Below, one piece after another: positions 1 through 7,392 of a stretch of DNA of 14,953 nt (the first letter of the stretch is position 1; each line of letters opens with the position of its first letter). The notes beneath the pieces were generated by a model. It did not search any database. It was not told the DNA's origin and saw nothing but the letters and a program-made list of their open reading frames with translations. The stretch is from Candidatus Colimorpha onthohippi. Lineage in GTDB: Bacteria; Bacteroidota; Bacteroidia; Bacteroidales; P3. Where the stretch lies: assembly GCA_018064565.1 (NCBI GenBank), contig JAGHVA010000164.1, forward strand, positions 1 through 14,953, given 5' to 3'. Made by a program: the position numbers and the translations under genes.

Positions 1-1
1 C

Positions 2-25
2 CTATTAGAAGATACACTTGAATAA
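2..25 (+). CDS. Possible C-terminal tail of upstream gene (ftsA?)
   Basis: An open frame enters from the left edge, reads L-L-E-D-T-L-E and stops at TAA (23-25), 34 bases before ftsZ. In Bacteroidales the gene directly before ftsZ is normally ftsA, so this may be its last seven codons. The other two + frames also stop within the first 25 bases, so the choice of frame is only a guess. Seven residues are too few to identify the protein. Confidence 0.3.
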   Translation, partial: LLEDTLE

Positions 26-59
26 AATACATATTGTCAATATAAAAAAGTAAGTACAC

Positions 60-1598
60 ATGGGTGATCCTGATTTTATTACCTTTATCGACACCAAACA
101 AGAAAAGTCGATTATTAAAGTTATCGGTGTGGGCGGTGGTGGCAGCAATGCTGTCAACTATATGTACCGCGAGGGCATAAATGGCGTAGATTTTATCGTA
201 TGCAACACCGATGAGCAAGCATTAAACAGCAGTCCTGTGCAAACAAAATTAAGTATCGGTACTGAAGGAGCTGGAGGGCTGCCTGAAGTAGGACGCCAAT
301 CTGCATTGGATCATATTGAAGATATCAAAAAAACCTTTGACGACAATACAAGAATGGTGTTTATCACCACTTGTCTCGGCGGAGGTACTGGGACTGGTGC
401 TTCGCCCGTGATTGCGGAAGAGATACACAAGCTCAAAGTCAATGATAAGTTTATCGACCATATACTTACCGTTGCAATAGTATCAATGCCATTCAGTTTT
501 GAGTGCAAAAAGAAACGTAATATCGCTCGCACTGGATTGGAAGAATTAAGCAAACATGTAGATAGCATAATTGCCATCAATAACGACAAGTTGAGATCGT
601 TTGGCAATATCACCATGGACAAAGCTTTTGATTTGGCTAACGACGTACTTCTTGTTGCTACAAAAGGCATTGCAGATATCATCACCTCTCGAGATCAATA
701 CAATACAGACTTTCACGATGTTTACACTGCACTGCACGATAGCAGAACAGCATTGATGGGTATTGGTATTGGCAAGGGTGAAGACAGAGCTATCGAAGCT
801 ATCAAAAGTGCTGCCACATCTGTACTTCTCGACGATAACGATATCAAAGGAGCCAAACACTGCCTATTACACATACGCACATCCAGCCAACACCCTCTCA
901 CTGTCGATGAGTTCGGCGCAATCCAAGATTATGTAGAAGAAAATATATCCGATGAAGAAGAGACTGAGTTGAAGTGGGGACAAGGCTACGATGACTCTTT
1001 GAACGAAGAAGTAAAACTTACACTTATCGCCACTGGCTTCAAAACTACAAACGACAACAGCACACCGAATACGGCCTCCACCGAAAAGCCTAAGGTAATA
1101 TCCGTTACACCTGCCGAACCTATTAAAAACGACAGAGAAATCGCACCAAACCAAAATTGCGACGGCAATATAACAGTCAAAAGTGCTGTCGAACGGCAAC
1201 AAAACGGTGAAACAGAACCATCTCAGACTACTATCCACATTGACGCAAACGGACACACTACAGACACACAACACATACACAACTATGAAGTGCCCAGCGA
1301 TGATATTATCAAGGCTACAACCAGCACCTCGGCTACAACAGTAATCAATCAAACAGAGCAACCCTCGCCGTCTATTAATATAATAACAGAACGCGCTGAA
1401 CGAGTAAGAAAGTTATTGGATACACTAAAAAACAACCCCGATGGAACAAAGATTGTAGCGGCTCAGTCTCTTGATGAGTATTACGGTGCACCGCAATACC
1501 ACACAGTTAAATCAAACGAATCAGAGATCTCCCAGACAGCCATATCTGCTGACGGAATATTAACCAGCCCCGCATTGTTGACCGATGTACCCGACTGA
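60..1598 (+). CDS. ftsZ: Cell division GTPase FtsZ
   Basis: FtsZ is the tubulin-like GTPase that polymerises at mid-cell into the Z-ring and recruits the divisome. The GTPase core spans about residues 15-330. It has an N-terminal GVGGGGSNAV loop (23-32), the tubulin signature GGGTGTG (107-113), and the T7 catalytic loop N-T-D-F-H-D (215-220), which keeps both acidic residues needed for GTP hydrolysis by the next subunit. The core is more divergent than usual: the residues before the signature are ITTCL where ITAGM is typical, and about 8 extra residues (KVNDKFID) lie before the ILTVAIV strand. After about residue 330 comes a long linker rich in Thr, Asn, Gln and Ser, then a short conserved-looking tail ending PALLTDVPD in place of a basic FtsA-binding peptide. 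At 512 aa it is long because of this linker. The ATG at 60 has no clear Shine-Dalgarno. The gene is convergent with yicC. Confidence 0.96.
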   Translation: MGDPDFITFIDTKQEKSIIKVIGVGGGGSNAVNYMYREGINGVDFIVCNTDEQALNSSPVQTKLSIGTEGAGGLPEVGRQSALDHIEDIKKTFDDNTRMVFITTCLGGGTGTGASPVIAEEIHKLKVNDKFIDHILTVAIVSMPFSFECKKKRNIARTGLEELSKHVDSIIAINNDKLRSFGNITMDKAFDLANDVLLVATKGIADIITSRDQYNTDFHDVYTALHDSRTALMGIGIGKGEDRAIEAIKSAATSVLLDDNDIKGAKHCLLHIRTSSQHPLTVDEFGAIQDYVEENISDEEETELKWGQGYDDSLNEEVKLTLIATGFKTTNDNSTPNTASTEKPKVISVTPAEPIKNDREIAPNQNCDGNITVKSAVERQQNGETEPSQTTIHIDANGHTTDTQHIHNYEVPSDDIIKATTSTSATTVINQTEQPSPSINIITERAERVRKLLDTLKNNPDGTKIVAAQSLDEYYGAPQYHTVKSNESEISQTAISADGILTSPALLTDVPD

Positions 1599-1636
1599 TA
1601 ATTTGGAATACTCTATTTTTGCATATTGACAATCAA

Positions 1637-1660
1637 GGGTTCCTCAAAATTGGGGAACCC
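1637..1660. terminator. Bidirectional hairpin between ftsZ and yicC
   Basis: GGGTTCC (1637-1643) pairs with GGAACCC (1654-1660). A G-T wobble and a further C-G pair extend the stem to about 9 bp around a 6-base A/T loop. It sits between the convergent stop codons of ftsZ and yicC. The T-run on either side is weak, so efficiency is uncertain, but position and stem suit a shared transcription terminator. Confidence 0.7.
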
Positions 1661-1675
1661 TCTCTGTTATACACA

Positions 1676-2542
1676 TCATAATATATTACCTAACTGCTCC
1701 TTAATCTTTTCTAACTCATCTTTCATCTCTACTACCAACCGCTGAATATCAACGTGATTGGCTTTACTTCCTGTTGTATTTATCTCACGTCCCATCTCCT
1801 GAGCTATAAAAGCCAATTTTTTACCACATACCGACTCTGTCTGCATCGTTGTCCTAAAAAAATCTATATGTTTCTGCAACCTTACTTTTTCTTCGGTAAT
1901 ATCCAACTTTTCCAAATAATATATAAGTTCTTGCTCAAATCGGTTGCGGTCGATATCGCTGATAGCAAACTCTTCAAAATAACGGTAAATACGTTGCTTT
2001 GCCGTATCAATACGTTCAGCCTCATACGAATCGATACAACCTAATTTAGCTTCGATGGCATCCACATGCTTGATAAAATCACGTTCCAATACAGCACCTT
2101 CATCGGCACGAAACCGTACAACGGCATCTATTGCAACCTGCACTTCTCTTAAAAACGATTGATGAAAATCATCACTGACATCGGCATCAGACGCAGAACA
2201 CCACACATCCGACTGACGAGCAATACAACCTACCAATACGTCGTCCGATACCTTACCCAACGCATCTGTCCATTTCTTAAGTTGTTCAAGTTTGGCATTC
2301 GCCACATCAACATTAAAGACACTGGAGACAGTGGTTGATGACTCCTCTGTAACCAATACATCTACCTTTCCACGCTCTAACTGCGACAACAACGAACGCA
2401 TAGGAATATCAGCATTGCGAAGCGATAATGGCAGTTTGACATTCAAATCCAGTTGCTTACTATTAAGTGTTTTAATCTCTATCGAAAAATTCTTGTTGCC
2501 AAATACAAATTGATGTTTGGCATAACCCGTCATTGAAATCAT
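1676..2542 (-). CDS. yicC: YicC family endoribonuclease
   Basis: This is a full-length (288 aa) YicC/YloC family protein, an oligomeric endoribonuclease implicated in small-RNA turnover in E. coli. The N-terminus MISMTGYAKHQ matches the hallmark MI-(K)SMTGYG opening, which fixes the start. The N-terminal YicC domain covers roughly residues 1-155. The C-terminal DUF1732 domain (about 205-288) holds the conserved block REINTTGSKANHVDIQ and ends in a helix rich in Glu and Lys. It lies 18 bases downstream of apbE on the same strand and probably shares its transcript. In many Bacteroidales yicC is followed by gmk. Here the next gene is convergent ftsZ, so that neighbourhood is rearranged. Confidence 0.93.
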   Translation of the reverse strand: MISMTGYAKHQFVFGNKNFSIEIKTLNSKQLDLNVKLPLSLRNADIPMRSLLSQLERGKVDVLVTEESSTTVSSVFNVDVANAKLEQLKKWTDALGKVSDDVLVGCIARQSDVWCSASDADVSDDFHQSFLREVQVAIDAVVRFRADEGAVLERDFIKHVDAIEAKLGCIDSYEAERIDTAKQRIYRYFEEFAISDIDRNRFEQELIYYLEKLDITEEKVRLQKHIDFFRTTMQTESVCGKKLAFIAQEMGREINTTGSKANHVDIQRLVVEMKDELEKIKEQLGNIL

Positions 2543-2560
2543 AAAGCAAAATAAGAAATA

Positions 2561-3610
2561 TTATCTTTTGTTTAACCTATTTAGAAACATTGGAGTTGCA
2601 TAGTGTTGCAATCCATGAGGACTATCATAAATAAAAAAAGCCTCTTCTACCTCAGGATGACTATCTAACCAACTTTTTGCACTGTCGCAACCCATCACCA
2701 TAAAAGCTGTTGCCAACGCATCCGCCTTCCACGCCATCGAGTCAACCACGGTTGCACTAAGCGTAGCATGCCTCACAGGATACCCATCTGCAGGATTTAT
2801 AGTATGAGAATAACGAATACCGTCAACTTCATAATATTTACGATACGACCCCGATGTAACAAGCGATGCGTCGGTAATAGGTACAGACACCTCTACTTCA
2901 CGCCCGTCATATTTGCTGCTTGAAGGATGCTCTACACCCACCTTCCAAGGAGTCCCATCCGCCTTGAGGCCTCGCATACGCACCTCACCACCGATATCAA
3001 CCAAATAACTCTCAACACCCAACTGATTAAAGCAATCGCACACCATGTCAACCGAATATCCTTGTGCGATGGCATTGAAATCAATTAAAGTGGCAGGGTA
3101 CTGCTTATGAAATACAATTACCCCGTCCGACAATGTATCCAGCCACACCGAACCTTTGCAAAGCATCAACAAACTATCGTGTTGCGATTTTGAGAGTTCC
3201 TGACGGTTGCTGCGAGCAAAACCAAATGCACGCACCAATGCCCCCACTCTACAATCAAAAGCCCCATCAGTATATTGATTGATTTGCAATGATTTTTGAA
3301 GCATATCCGCAAACAGCGGTGTTACAACACAACTATCGGAACTATTATTCACTCGACATATAAGCGAACTGTCAACCCATAGCGATGCCGTTAAGTCAAA
3401 CTGACGCAACAATGAGTCAACAACAGGCTGCATATTGCGTTGCTTATTGTCATAATAAATGATACTATAATATGTACCCTGAGCTTGACCTTGAAGACGG
3501 ATAGGACGAGGCACACGGTCACAACCGCCTATAAGCATCAAAAGACACATCGAAACAAAAAGACGTTCGGCAGCATGCTGCCGAACGCCTAAAACCAATT
3601 GCGCAATCAT
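2561..3610 (-). CDS. apbE: ApbE-family FAD:protein FMN transferase, lipoprotein
   Basis: ApbE enzymes use Mg2+ and FAD to attach FMN covalently to a Thr or Ser of target redox proteins, outside the cytoplasm. The 349-aa protein starts with a lipoprotein signal: an n-region with Arg residues, a hydrophobic stretch LFVSMCLLMLIGG, and lipobox Cys30. Family blocks follow in order: GQAQGTYYSI (41-50), LIDFNAIAQGYSVD (175-188), DIGGE (205-209), SGSYRKYY (253-260), HTINPADGYP (269-278) and the metal-site block ADALATA (296-302). The start ATG overlaps the stop of the upstream T9SS gene by one base (TAATG), suggesting translational re-initiation. A downstream Met21 would leave only nine residues before the lipobox Cys, too short for a signal, so the first ATG is preferred. 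A terminator-like palindrome lies in codons 8-16. No obvious flavoprotein target is in the window. Confidence 0.94.
   Translation of the reverse strand: MIAQLVLGVRQHAAERLFVSMCLLMLIGGCDRVPRPIRLQGQAQGTYYSIIYYDNKQRNMQPVVDSLLRQFDLTASLWVDSSLICRVNNSSDSCVVTPLFADMLQKSLQINQYTDGAFDCRVGALVRAFGFARSNRQELSKSQHDSLLMLCKGSVWLDTLSDGVIVFHKQYPATLIDFNAIAQGYSVDMVCDCFNQLGVESYLVDIGGEVRMRGLKADGTPWKVGVEHPSSSKYDGREVEVSVPITDASLVTSGSYRKYYEVDGIRYSHTINPADGYPVRHATLSATVVDSMAWKADALATAFMVMGCDSAKSWLDSHPEVEEAFFIYDSPHGLQHYATPMFLNRLNKR
3552..3590 (-). terminator. Palindromic terminator-like hairpin inside apbE start
   Basis: Bases 3564-3587 are a perfect 24-bp inverted repeat: CGTTCGGCAGCA followed at once by its reverse complement. 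In the minus-strand RNA it gives a GC-rich stem of about 10 bp with a 4-base loop, followed by TCTTTTTGTTTC. That is the layout of an intrinsic terminator. It begins about 20 bases after the stop of the T9SS gene but lies within the coding sequence for the ApbE signal peptide (codons 8-16), so it should end part of the transcription before apbE and yicC. Confidence 0.65.
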
Positions 3611-5319
3611 TATTTAGAAACCACAAACTTACGCGTTGCTACTTTACCATTTTCTAACGAAAGCATAATAGTATAAACACCCTTACGCAACATTGACACA
3701 TCTACCTCAGACTTTTTACCAAGCGAGAAGGCTTTTGCCACAACTTGACCATTGGCGTTATACACACAAGCTTCATTTACATACGAATCAGACTCCACAC
3801 ATAAACTGCGAACTGCTGGATTAGGATATAACGACATCTTACAATTCTCCACCTCATCAATGCCTACATTATACAAAATTGTAATCCAATTGACTCCCGT
3901 GCATGAGGTAGTTTTATTCTTTGCCGTTACCATTACATCAAGATTACCATCAAGCTCCTCAAATGGTATAATCAGCGTATCACACACCTTGCTGGTTGCA
4001 CCATATTTCCACGTGTATGTCAACCCACTTTGATCAGCCACCGCATAGAGTTTTACCTTCTCTCCAGCTTTTACCTTGTTTTTACCTAAGATAGAACTCA
4101 CCACAGGCGATGGATTGATGGTAACATCAACCACATACACACTATCACATCCATATTCTGCAACACCTGCACGGATTAACGAATCCTTACCCGAAGCAGT
4201 GAACTTAACCTTTTTCATATCCCAAGTAAATGTGTCACACACATTCTTGAATTGCTGCACGCTACGAGCATTCGGGTTGATAACAATATTAACCGACAAC
4301 GTACTATCCATACAATTAGCCATAGTGCGATAAGAGTATATAGCCACCACCGAATCGTTTGAAGTAAACTCAATACGACTATCAATAAGGGAATATACCT
4401 TAGGAGTCTGATGCTTATACGCTTTGAGAGACACACGACCTGACGTTGCAAACGTGTATGTAGCAAGATTACACACCGACACATTGCTATCTCTAACAGC
4501 CTGACGAGGATTGCGAATCTTTAGGTTCAACTCAGTATAAGTAGAGCACTTGGTAGTATTGTTAGTCGCCAAATACTCATGTTTTCCTGTAGTGGTGAAA
4601 ACGGAATCTTTGAACGTGTAGGAAGCACAAGCCGAATCTGTCACAAAATTGGAATCAACTACGATATCAAGATTAAGAGTCAACACCGAGTCGCACACTA
4701 CAGAACCACCTTTGCTGACAACCTTCTCAACTACAGTATCGTTAAAATAGGTCTCATTTGTAGCCTTCCACTTGTAACTGCCACATGCTTTCATCGGGAT
4801 CTCCCGCCCAATAGTACCGCTTAACGTATATTCAAGGACCTTAATGGTATCACAATTCAATGCTTCATTACGGATTGTTTTAGAATATTCGTTGGTCGCA
4901 CTGGCTACCACATCATAAAACTGATACGGCATGCACGAAACAACTACGATAGTATCAAAATGCTCCTTGGATAATACCAAATTGAACAATACAACACTAT
5001 CACATCCCTCAACATTCGTGAGTGTTACTCGATGAGCTCCATTCGATACAAACTGATCAGAACCGACACGGTAATCACAAGTACCATTTACTAAACCCAA
5101 ATCAGCGGTAGAACTTTTTTTGATAGTAAGGTTCAAAACAAACAAAGTATCTATACCTACCACAGTGTCAAAAAGGGACGACCTGTACATTTTACCCGAA
5201 CGGCTCCAATAGAAGGAGTCACATACCGTGATGTCAACAGAATTCACCACTTGCTGAGCCTTTGCTACACAAGGGAAGAAAATAGCTGCTACCAGCAAAC
5301 CGAATAAAACTTTCTTCAT
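3610..5319 (-). CDS. Secreted cell-surface repeat protein with T9SS type A sorting domain
   Basis: The 569-aa protein starts with a Sec signal peptide (MKKVLFGLLVAAIFFPCVAKAQ, cleavage near residue 21-22). About residues 26-402 hold seven degenerate repeats of the pattern C-x(2-4)-[YF]-x-[WF] ... C-[DSM]-[ST]-... hydrophobic strand, with Cys pairs at 81/106, 129/156, 179/209, 231/258, 283/336 and 361/391. The first repeat (Cys33) has Ile where its second Cys would be. A PKD/Ig-like segment follows (about 408-485). Last comes a T9SS type A C-terminal domain (about 496-569) with SLYPNP, NANGQVV, LRKGVYTI and a final basic KFVVSK. Such proteins cross the outer membrane by the type IX system and are anchored or released there. 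The repeats match a pattern common in Bacteroidetes surface proteins and probable adhesins. The ligand is unknown. A -7 box lies about 113 bases upstream, and apbE follows with a one-base overlap. Confidence 0.9.
   Translation of the reverse strand: MKKVLFGLLVAAIFFPCVAKAQQVVNSVDITVCDSFYWSRSGKMYRSSLFDTVVGIDTLFVLNLTIKKSSTADLGLVNGTCDYRVGSDQFVSNGAHRVTLTNVEGCDSVVLFNLVLSKEHFDTIVVVSCMPYQFYDVVASATNEYSKTIRNEALNCDTIKVLEYTLSGTIGREIPMKACGSYKWKATNETYFNDTVVEKVVSKGGSVVCDSVLTLNLDIVVDSNFVTDSACASYTFKDSVFTTTGKHEYLATNNTTKCSTYTELNLKIRNPRQAVRDSNVSVCNLATYTFATSGRVSLKAYKHQTPKVYSLIDSRIEFTSNDSVVAIYSYRTMANCMDSTLSVNIVINPNARSVQQFKNVCDTFTWDMKKVKFTASGKDSLIRAGVAEYGCDSVYVVDVTINPSPVVSSILGKNKVKAGEKVKLYAVADQSGLTYTWKYGATSKVCDTLIIPFEELDGNLDVMVTAKNKTTSCTGVNWITILYNVGIDEVENCKMSLYPNPAVRSLCVESDSYVNEACVYNANGQVVAKAFSLGKKSEVDVSMLRKGVYTIMLSLENGKVATRKFVVSK
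4114..5244 (-). repeat. Seven degenerate Cys-paired protein repeats
   Basis: This stretch encodes seven tandem units of about 45-75 residues in the T9SS protein. Each has an opening Cys near an aromatic pair (for example CDSFYW, CDTFTW, CASYTF), a variable middle and a closing CDSV-like strand. The units are recognisable in protein but too diverged to be DNA repeats, so they are old duplications. The paired Cys suggests one disulfide per unit once exported. Confidence 0.75.
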
Positions 5320-5431
5320 GTTTTATGCTTGTTAAAATGATTATTTCTAAATACCATAAAAAGCCTATACACCTGAGTGTGAACAGACTAAAAGCGAGAG
5401 ACGCATTTCAAAGACAATGCGAACCGAGTTG

Positions 5432-5439
5432 CAAAGATA
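5432..5439 (-). promoter_or_regulatory. Bacteroidetes -7 box for the T9SS-apbE-yicC unit
   Basis: On the minus strand the sequence reads TATCTTTG, a match to the Bacteroidetes -7 consensus TAnnTTTG. It lies in the 168-base gap between rlmD and the T9SS gene. No clear TTG is seen at the usual distance upstream, so the -33 element is weak. A start of transcription near 5425 would give a leader of about 105 bases. The rest of this gap (5320-5487) is AT-rich and shows no gene I can support. Confidence 0.5.
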
Positions 5440-5487
5440 ACATTAATTTTGAAACCACTGTAAAAAAAACACTTTTGAATATTTCCG

Positions 5488-6921
5488 CTACTTCCCTTTA
5501 CACACCAATTCCACCACATTCTCAACATGGTGCGTATGTGGAAACATGTCAACGGGCTGAATACGCTTCACCGAATAACTATCTGACAACAATTTCAAAT
5601 CGCGTGCCTGCGTTGCTGGGTTGCAACTTACATATACGATTTTGGAAGGTCTTGCTGCCAAAAGCTGTTCTATCACTTTTGGATGCATACCTGCCCTCGG
5701 AGGATCGGTAACCACGACATCTGGACGTCCGTTCTCTTCAATAAATGCTTGGGTCAGCACTTTCGCCATGTCGCCCGAAAAGAACGTCGTATTATCAAAT
5801 CCATTGATTTCCGCGTTTTTACGCGCATCAACTACAGCTTCTTCTACATATTCAATTCCAACCACTTTGCCACACATCGCTGCCAAAAACAATGCGATAG
5901 TTCCCGTTCCAGTGTATAAATCATATAGTGTCTCACCTCCAGTGAGACCTGCAAAATCAGCCACAAAACTATACAGCCGCTGAGCTTGACGTGAGTTAGT
6001 TTGATAAAACGATTTAGGATTGATTTTGAACCGAAGAGGCATTCTGCCCTTATATCCGTCCATAACCTCCTCAATATAATCCATCCCATCGTACGGGATA
6101 ACATCAAGATCAGCGATGGTGTCGTTATACTTAGTATTTACGACATATTGCAACGAAGTAATCTGAGGAAACTGCTGTTTCAAATAGTCGAGCAACGGGA
6201 ATAACCACTCACTGCGATTCTCTGCCACAACTACTATCACCATCCATTGCTGTAAAGAGCTGCATCTTATTATAATATTACGAAGAAAACCCGTATGATT
6301 TCGAATATCATAACAGGGGATTTGATGATTACGAGCATAATCACGAACCGACAACCGAATGGCATTTGATGGGTCTTGCTGCAAGGCACAATGCTCAATA
6401 CTGATTACTTTGTCAAAACAAGTGGGTGCATGAAAACCCAAAGCGCCCCAGCCTTCATCCGCAATTGGCTGATTGGACGGTGGCAGCTGCTTCCACTCTT
6501 TGACCGAAAATGTATATTCAAGTTTGTTTCGGTAGAAGTAGATATCTTGCGATCCACAAATCGGTTGCATCAAGGAGGTATCTACCTGCCCCAAATGTTC
6601 AAGATTGTCTCTCACCTGCTTCTGCTTATACATCAATTGCTCCTCATACGGCATCATCTGCCACTTACATCCACCACACACACCAAAATGAGGGCACATA
6701 GGCTGCTGACGGTTGGAGGCATATTGTTTGAATGCCACAACACGTCCTTCGGCATACGACTTTCTTTTCTTGATTAGTTGGACATCCACAATATCTCCTG
6801 GCATGGCAAACGGGACAAAAACCACAAGTCCGTCCACCTTGGCTATAGCCATACCCTCGGCACCAGCATCGGTAATGAGAAGATCTGCAATCAATGGCAA
6901 AGTCCGGTTCTTTTTACGCAT
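5488..6921 (-). CDS. rlmD: 23S rRNA (uracil-5-)-methyltransferase, RlmD/RlmCD type
   Basis: This enzyme methylates C5 of a uridine in 23S rRNA (U1939 in E. coli, for RlmD) using S-adenosylmethionine. Numbering from the ATG at 6921 (477 aa), an N-terminal TRAM RNA-binding domain spans about residues 8-66. Iron-sulfur ligands are Cys76, Cys82, Cys85 and Cys178. The SAM-binding core includes FYQTN (305-309), LYDLYTGTGTIAL (332-344), DPPRAG (406-411) and the nucleophilic Cys433 in VSCNPATQARDL. All key residues are present. An in-frame TTG at 6927 would add two residues, but the ATG is preferred. Members of this family vary between RlmC, RlmD and dual RlmCD specificity, so the exact uridine is not settled from sequence alone. 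It has its own gap upstream, after the rpmH terminator. Confidence 0.93.
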   Translation of the reverse strand: MRKKNRTLPLIADLLITDAGAEGMAIAKVDGLVVFVPFAMPGDIVDVQLIKKRKSYAEGRVVAFKQYASNRQQPMCPHFGVCGGCKWQMMPYEEQLMYKQKQVRDNLEHLGQVDTSLMQPICGSQDIYFYRNKLEYTFSVKEWKQLPPSNQPIADEGWGALGFHAPTCFDKVISIEHCALQQDPSNAIRLSVRDYARNHQIPCYDIRNHTGFLRNIIIRCSSLQQWMVIVVVAENRSEWLFPLLDYLKQQFPQITSLQYVVNTKYNDTIADLDVIPYDGMDYIEEVMDGYKGRMPLRFKINPKSFYQTNSRQAQRLYSFVADFAGLTGGETLYDLYTGTGTIALFLAAMCGKVVGIEYVEEAVVDARKNAEINGFDNTTFFSGDMAKVLTQAFIEENGRPDVVVTDPPRAGMHPKVIEQLLAARPSKIVYVSCNPATQARDLKLLSDSYSVKRIQPVDMFPHTHHVENVVELVCKGK

Positions 6922-6954
6922 TATCAAAAAAGCACTAATATGATTTACATGAAA

Positions 6955-6984
6955 AAGAAGTACTGTGACAGCACAATACTTCTT
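6955..6984. terminator. Rho-independent terminator between rpmH and rlmD
   Basis: AAGAAGTA (6955-6962) pairs with TACTTCTT (6977-6984), and an inner TGTG/CACA pair adds to the stem around an ACAG loop. On the minus strand the stem runs into TTTTTC, so it ends the rpmH transcript before rlmD. On the + strand it is followed by a TTTTTTT run as well, so it can work both ways. Confidence 0.8.
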
Positions 6985-7048
6985 AATTTTTTTCAGCTAT
7001 TAAAGCAACGGGAAAAGATATAACACCCCTCTGCCCGAGGCGATAATA

Positions 7049-7195
7049 CTATCGCTCGTCAGAAACAGTTAATTTCTTTCTACCTTTTTTGCGGCGCGCT
7101 GCCAAAACTTTGCGACCGTTAGCGGTAGCCATTCTCTGACGAAAACCATGCTTATTAGCTCTTTTTCTGCGTGATGGTTGAAATGTTCTCTTCAT
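7049..7195 (-). CDS. rpmH: 50S ribosomal protein L34
   Basis: This is a 48-aa, highly basic protein beginning MKRTFQPSRRKRANKHGF and continuing with RMATANGRKVLAARR and KGRKKLTVSDER. It is a clear match to the Bacteroidetes form of L34, a small 23S rRNA-binding protein near the peptide exit tunnel. It is too short for ordinary ORF listing but complete. A consensus promoter lies just upstream (7218-7246) with a leader of about 16 bases. A small hairpin (CGATA/TATCG, 7041-7054) overlaps the stop codon. Unlike in many bacteria it is not next to dnaA or rnpA. Confidence 0.96.
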   Translation of the reverse strand: MKRTFQPSRRKRANKHGFRQRMATANGRKVLAARRKKGRKKLTVSDER

Positions 7196-7217
7196 TTTTT
7201 ACTCAATTTTGGAGATG

Positions 7218-7246
7218 CAAAAGTACAAAAAATAATAACACCACAA
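7218..7246 (-). promoter_or_regulatory. rpmH promoter, Bacteroidetes type
   Basis: Read on the minus strand, TTG (7244-7246) is followed by an 18-base AT-rich spacer and TACTTTTG (7218-7225), a perfect TAnnTTTG -7 box. The predicted transcription start is near 7211, about 16 bases before the rpmH ATG. Confidence 0.75.
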
Positions 7247-7329
7247 CAAAAAAATATTTACATTCAAAAATCAATATCATATATTCACCTATTTATCAAC
7301 AATATAAAGTTCAAAAAATAAATTATTTA

Positions 7330-7358
7330 TTGGTTAGAATAAAAAATATGTACCTTTG
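7330..7358 (+). promoter_or_regulatory. Promoter of the TPR gene-secG unit, Bacteroidetes type
   Basis: TTG (7330-7332), an 18-base spacer and TACCTTTG (7351-7358) fit the Bacteroidetes housekeeping sigma pattern, with the same spacing as the divergent rpmH promoter. Transcription would start near 7365, giving a leader of about 28 bases. The whole gap 7196-7392 is strongly AT-rich and otherwise holds only these two divergent promoters. Confidence 0.75.
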
Positions 7359-7392
7359 CAAGGTGGAACGAACGGAAAGTTATTAACAACAG

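Noticed and set aside
867..1361. Long open frame (164 codons) antisense to ftsZ.
   Set aside because: It is Cys/Val/Phe-rich, as expected from the complement of the Thr/Asn-rich ftsZ linker, and has no domain; a shadow of the real gene.
5325..5711. Open frame of 128 codons on the + strand in the gap after the T9SS gene.
   Set aside because: Most of it is antisense to rlmD, it has no recognisable domain, and it overlaps the minus-strand promoter region.
7293..7301. DnaA-box-like TTATCAACA in the AT-rich gap near rpmH, hinting at a replication origin.
   Set aside because: Only one near match (plus a weaker one near 7379), no cluster, and no dnaA or parAB genes nearby; AT-richness is explained by two divergent promoters.
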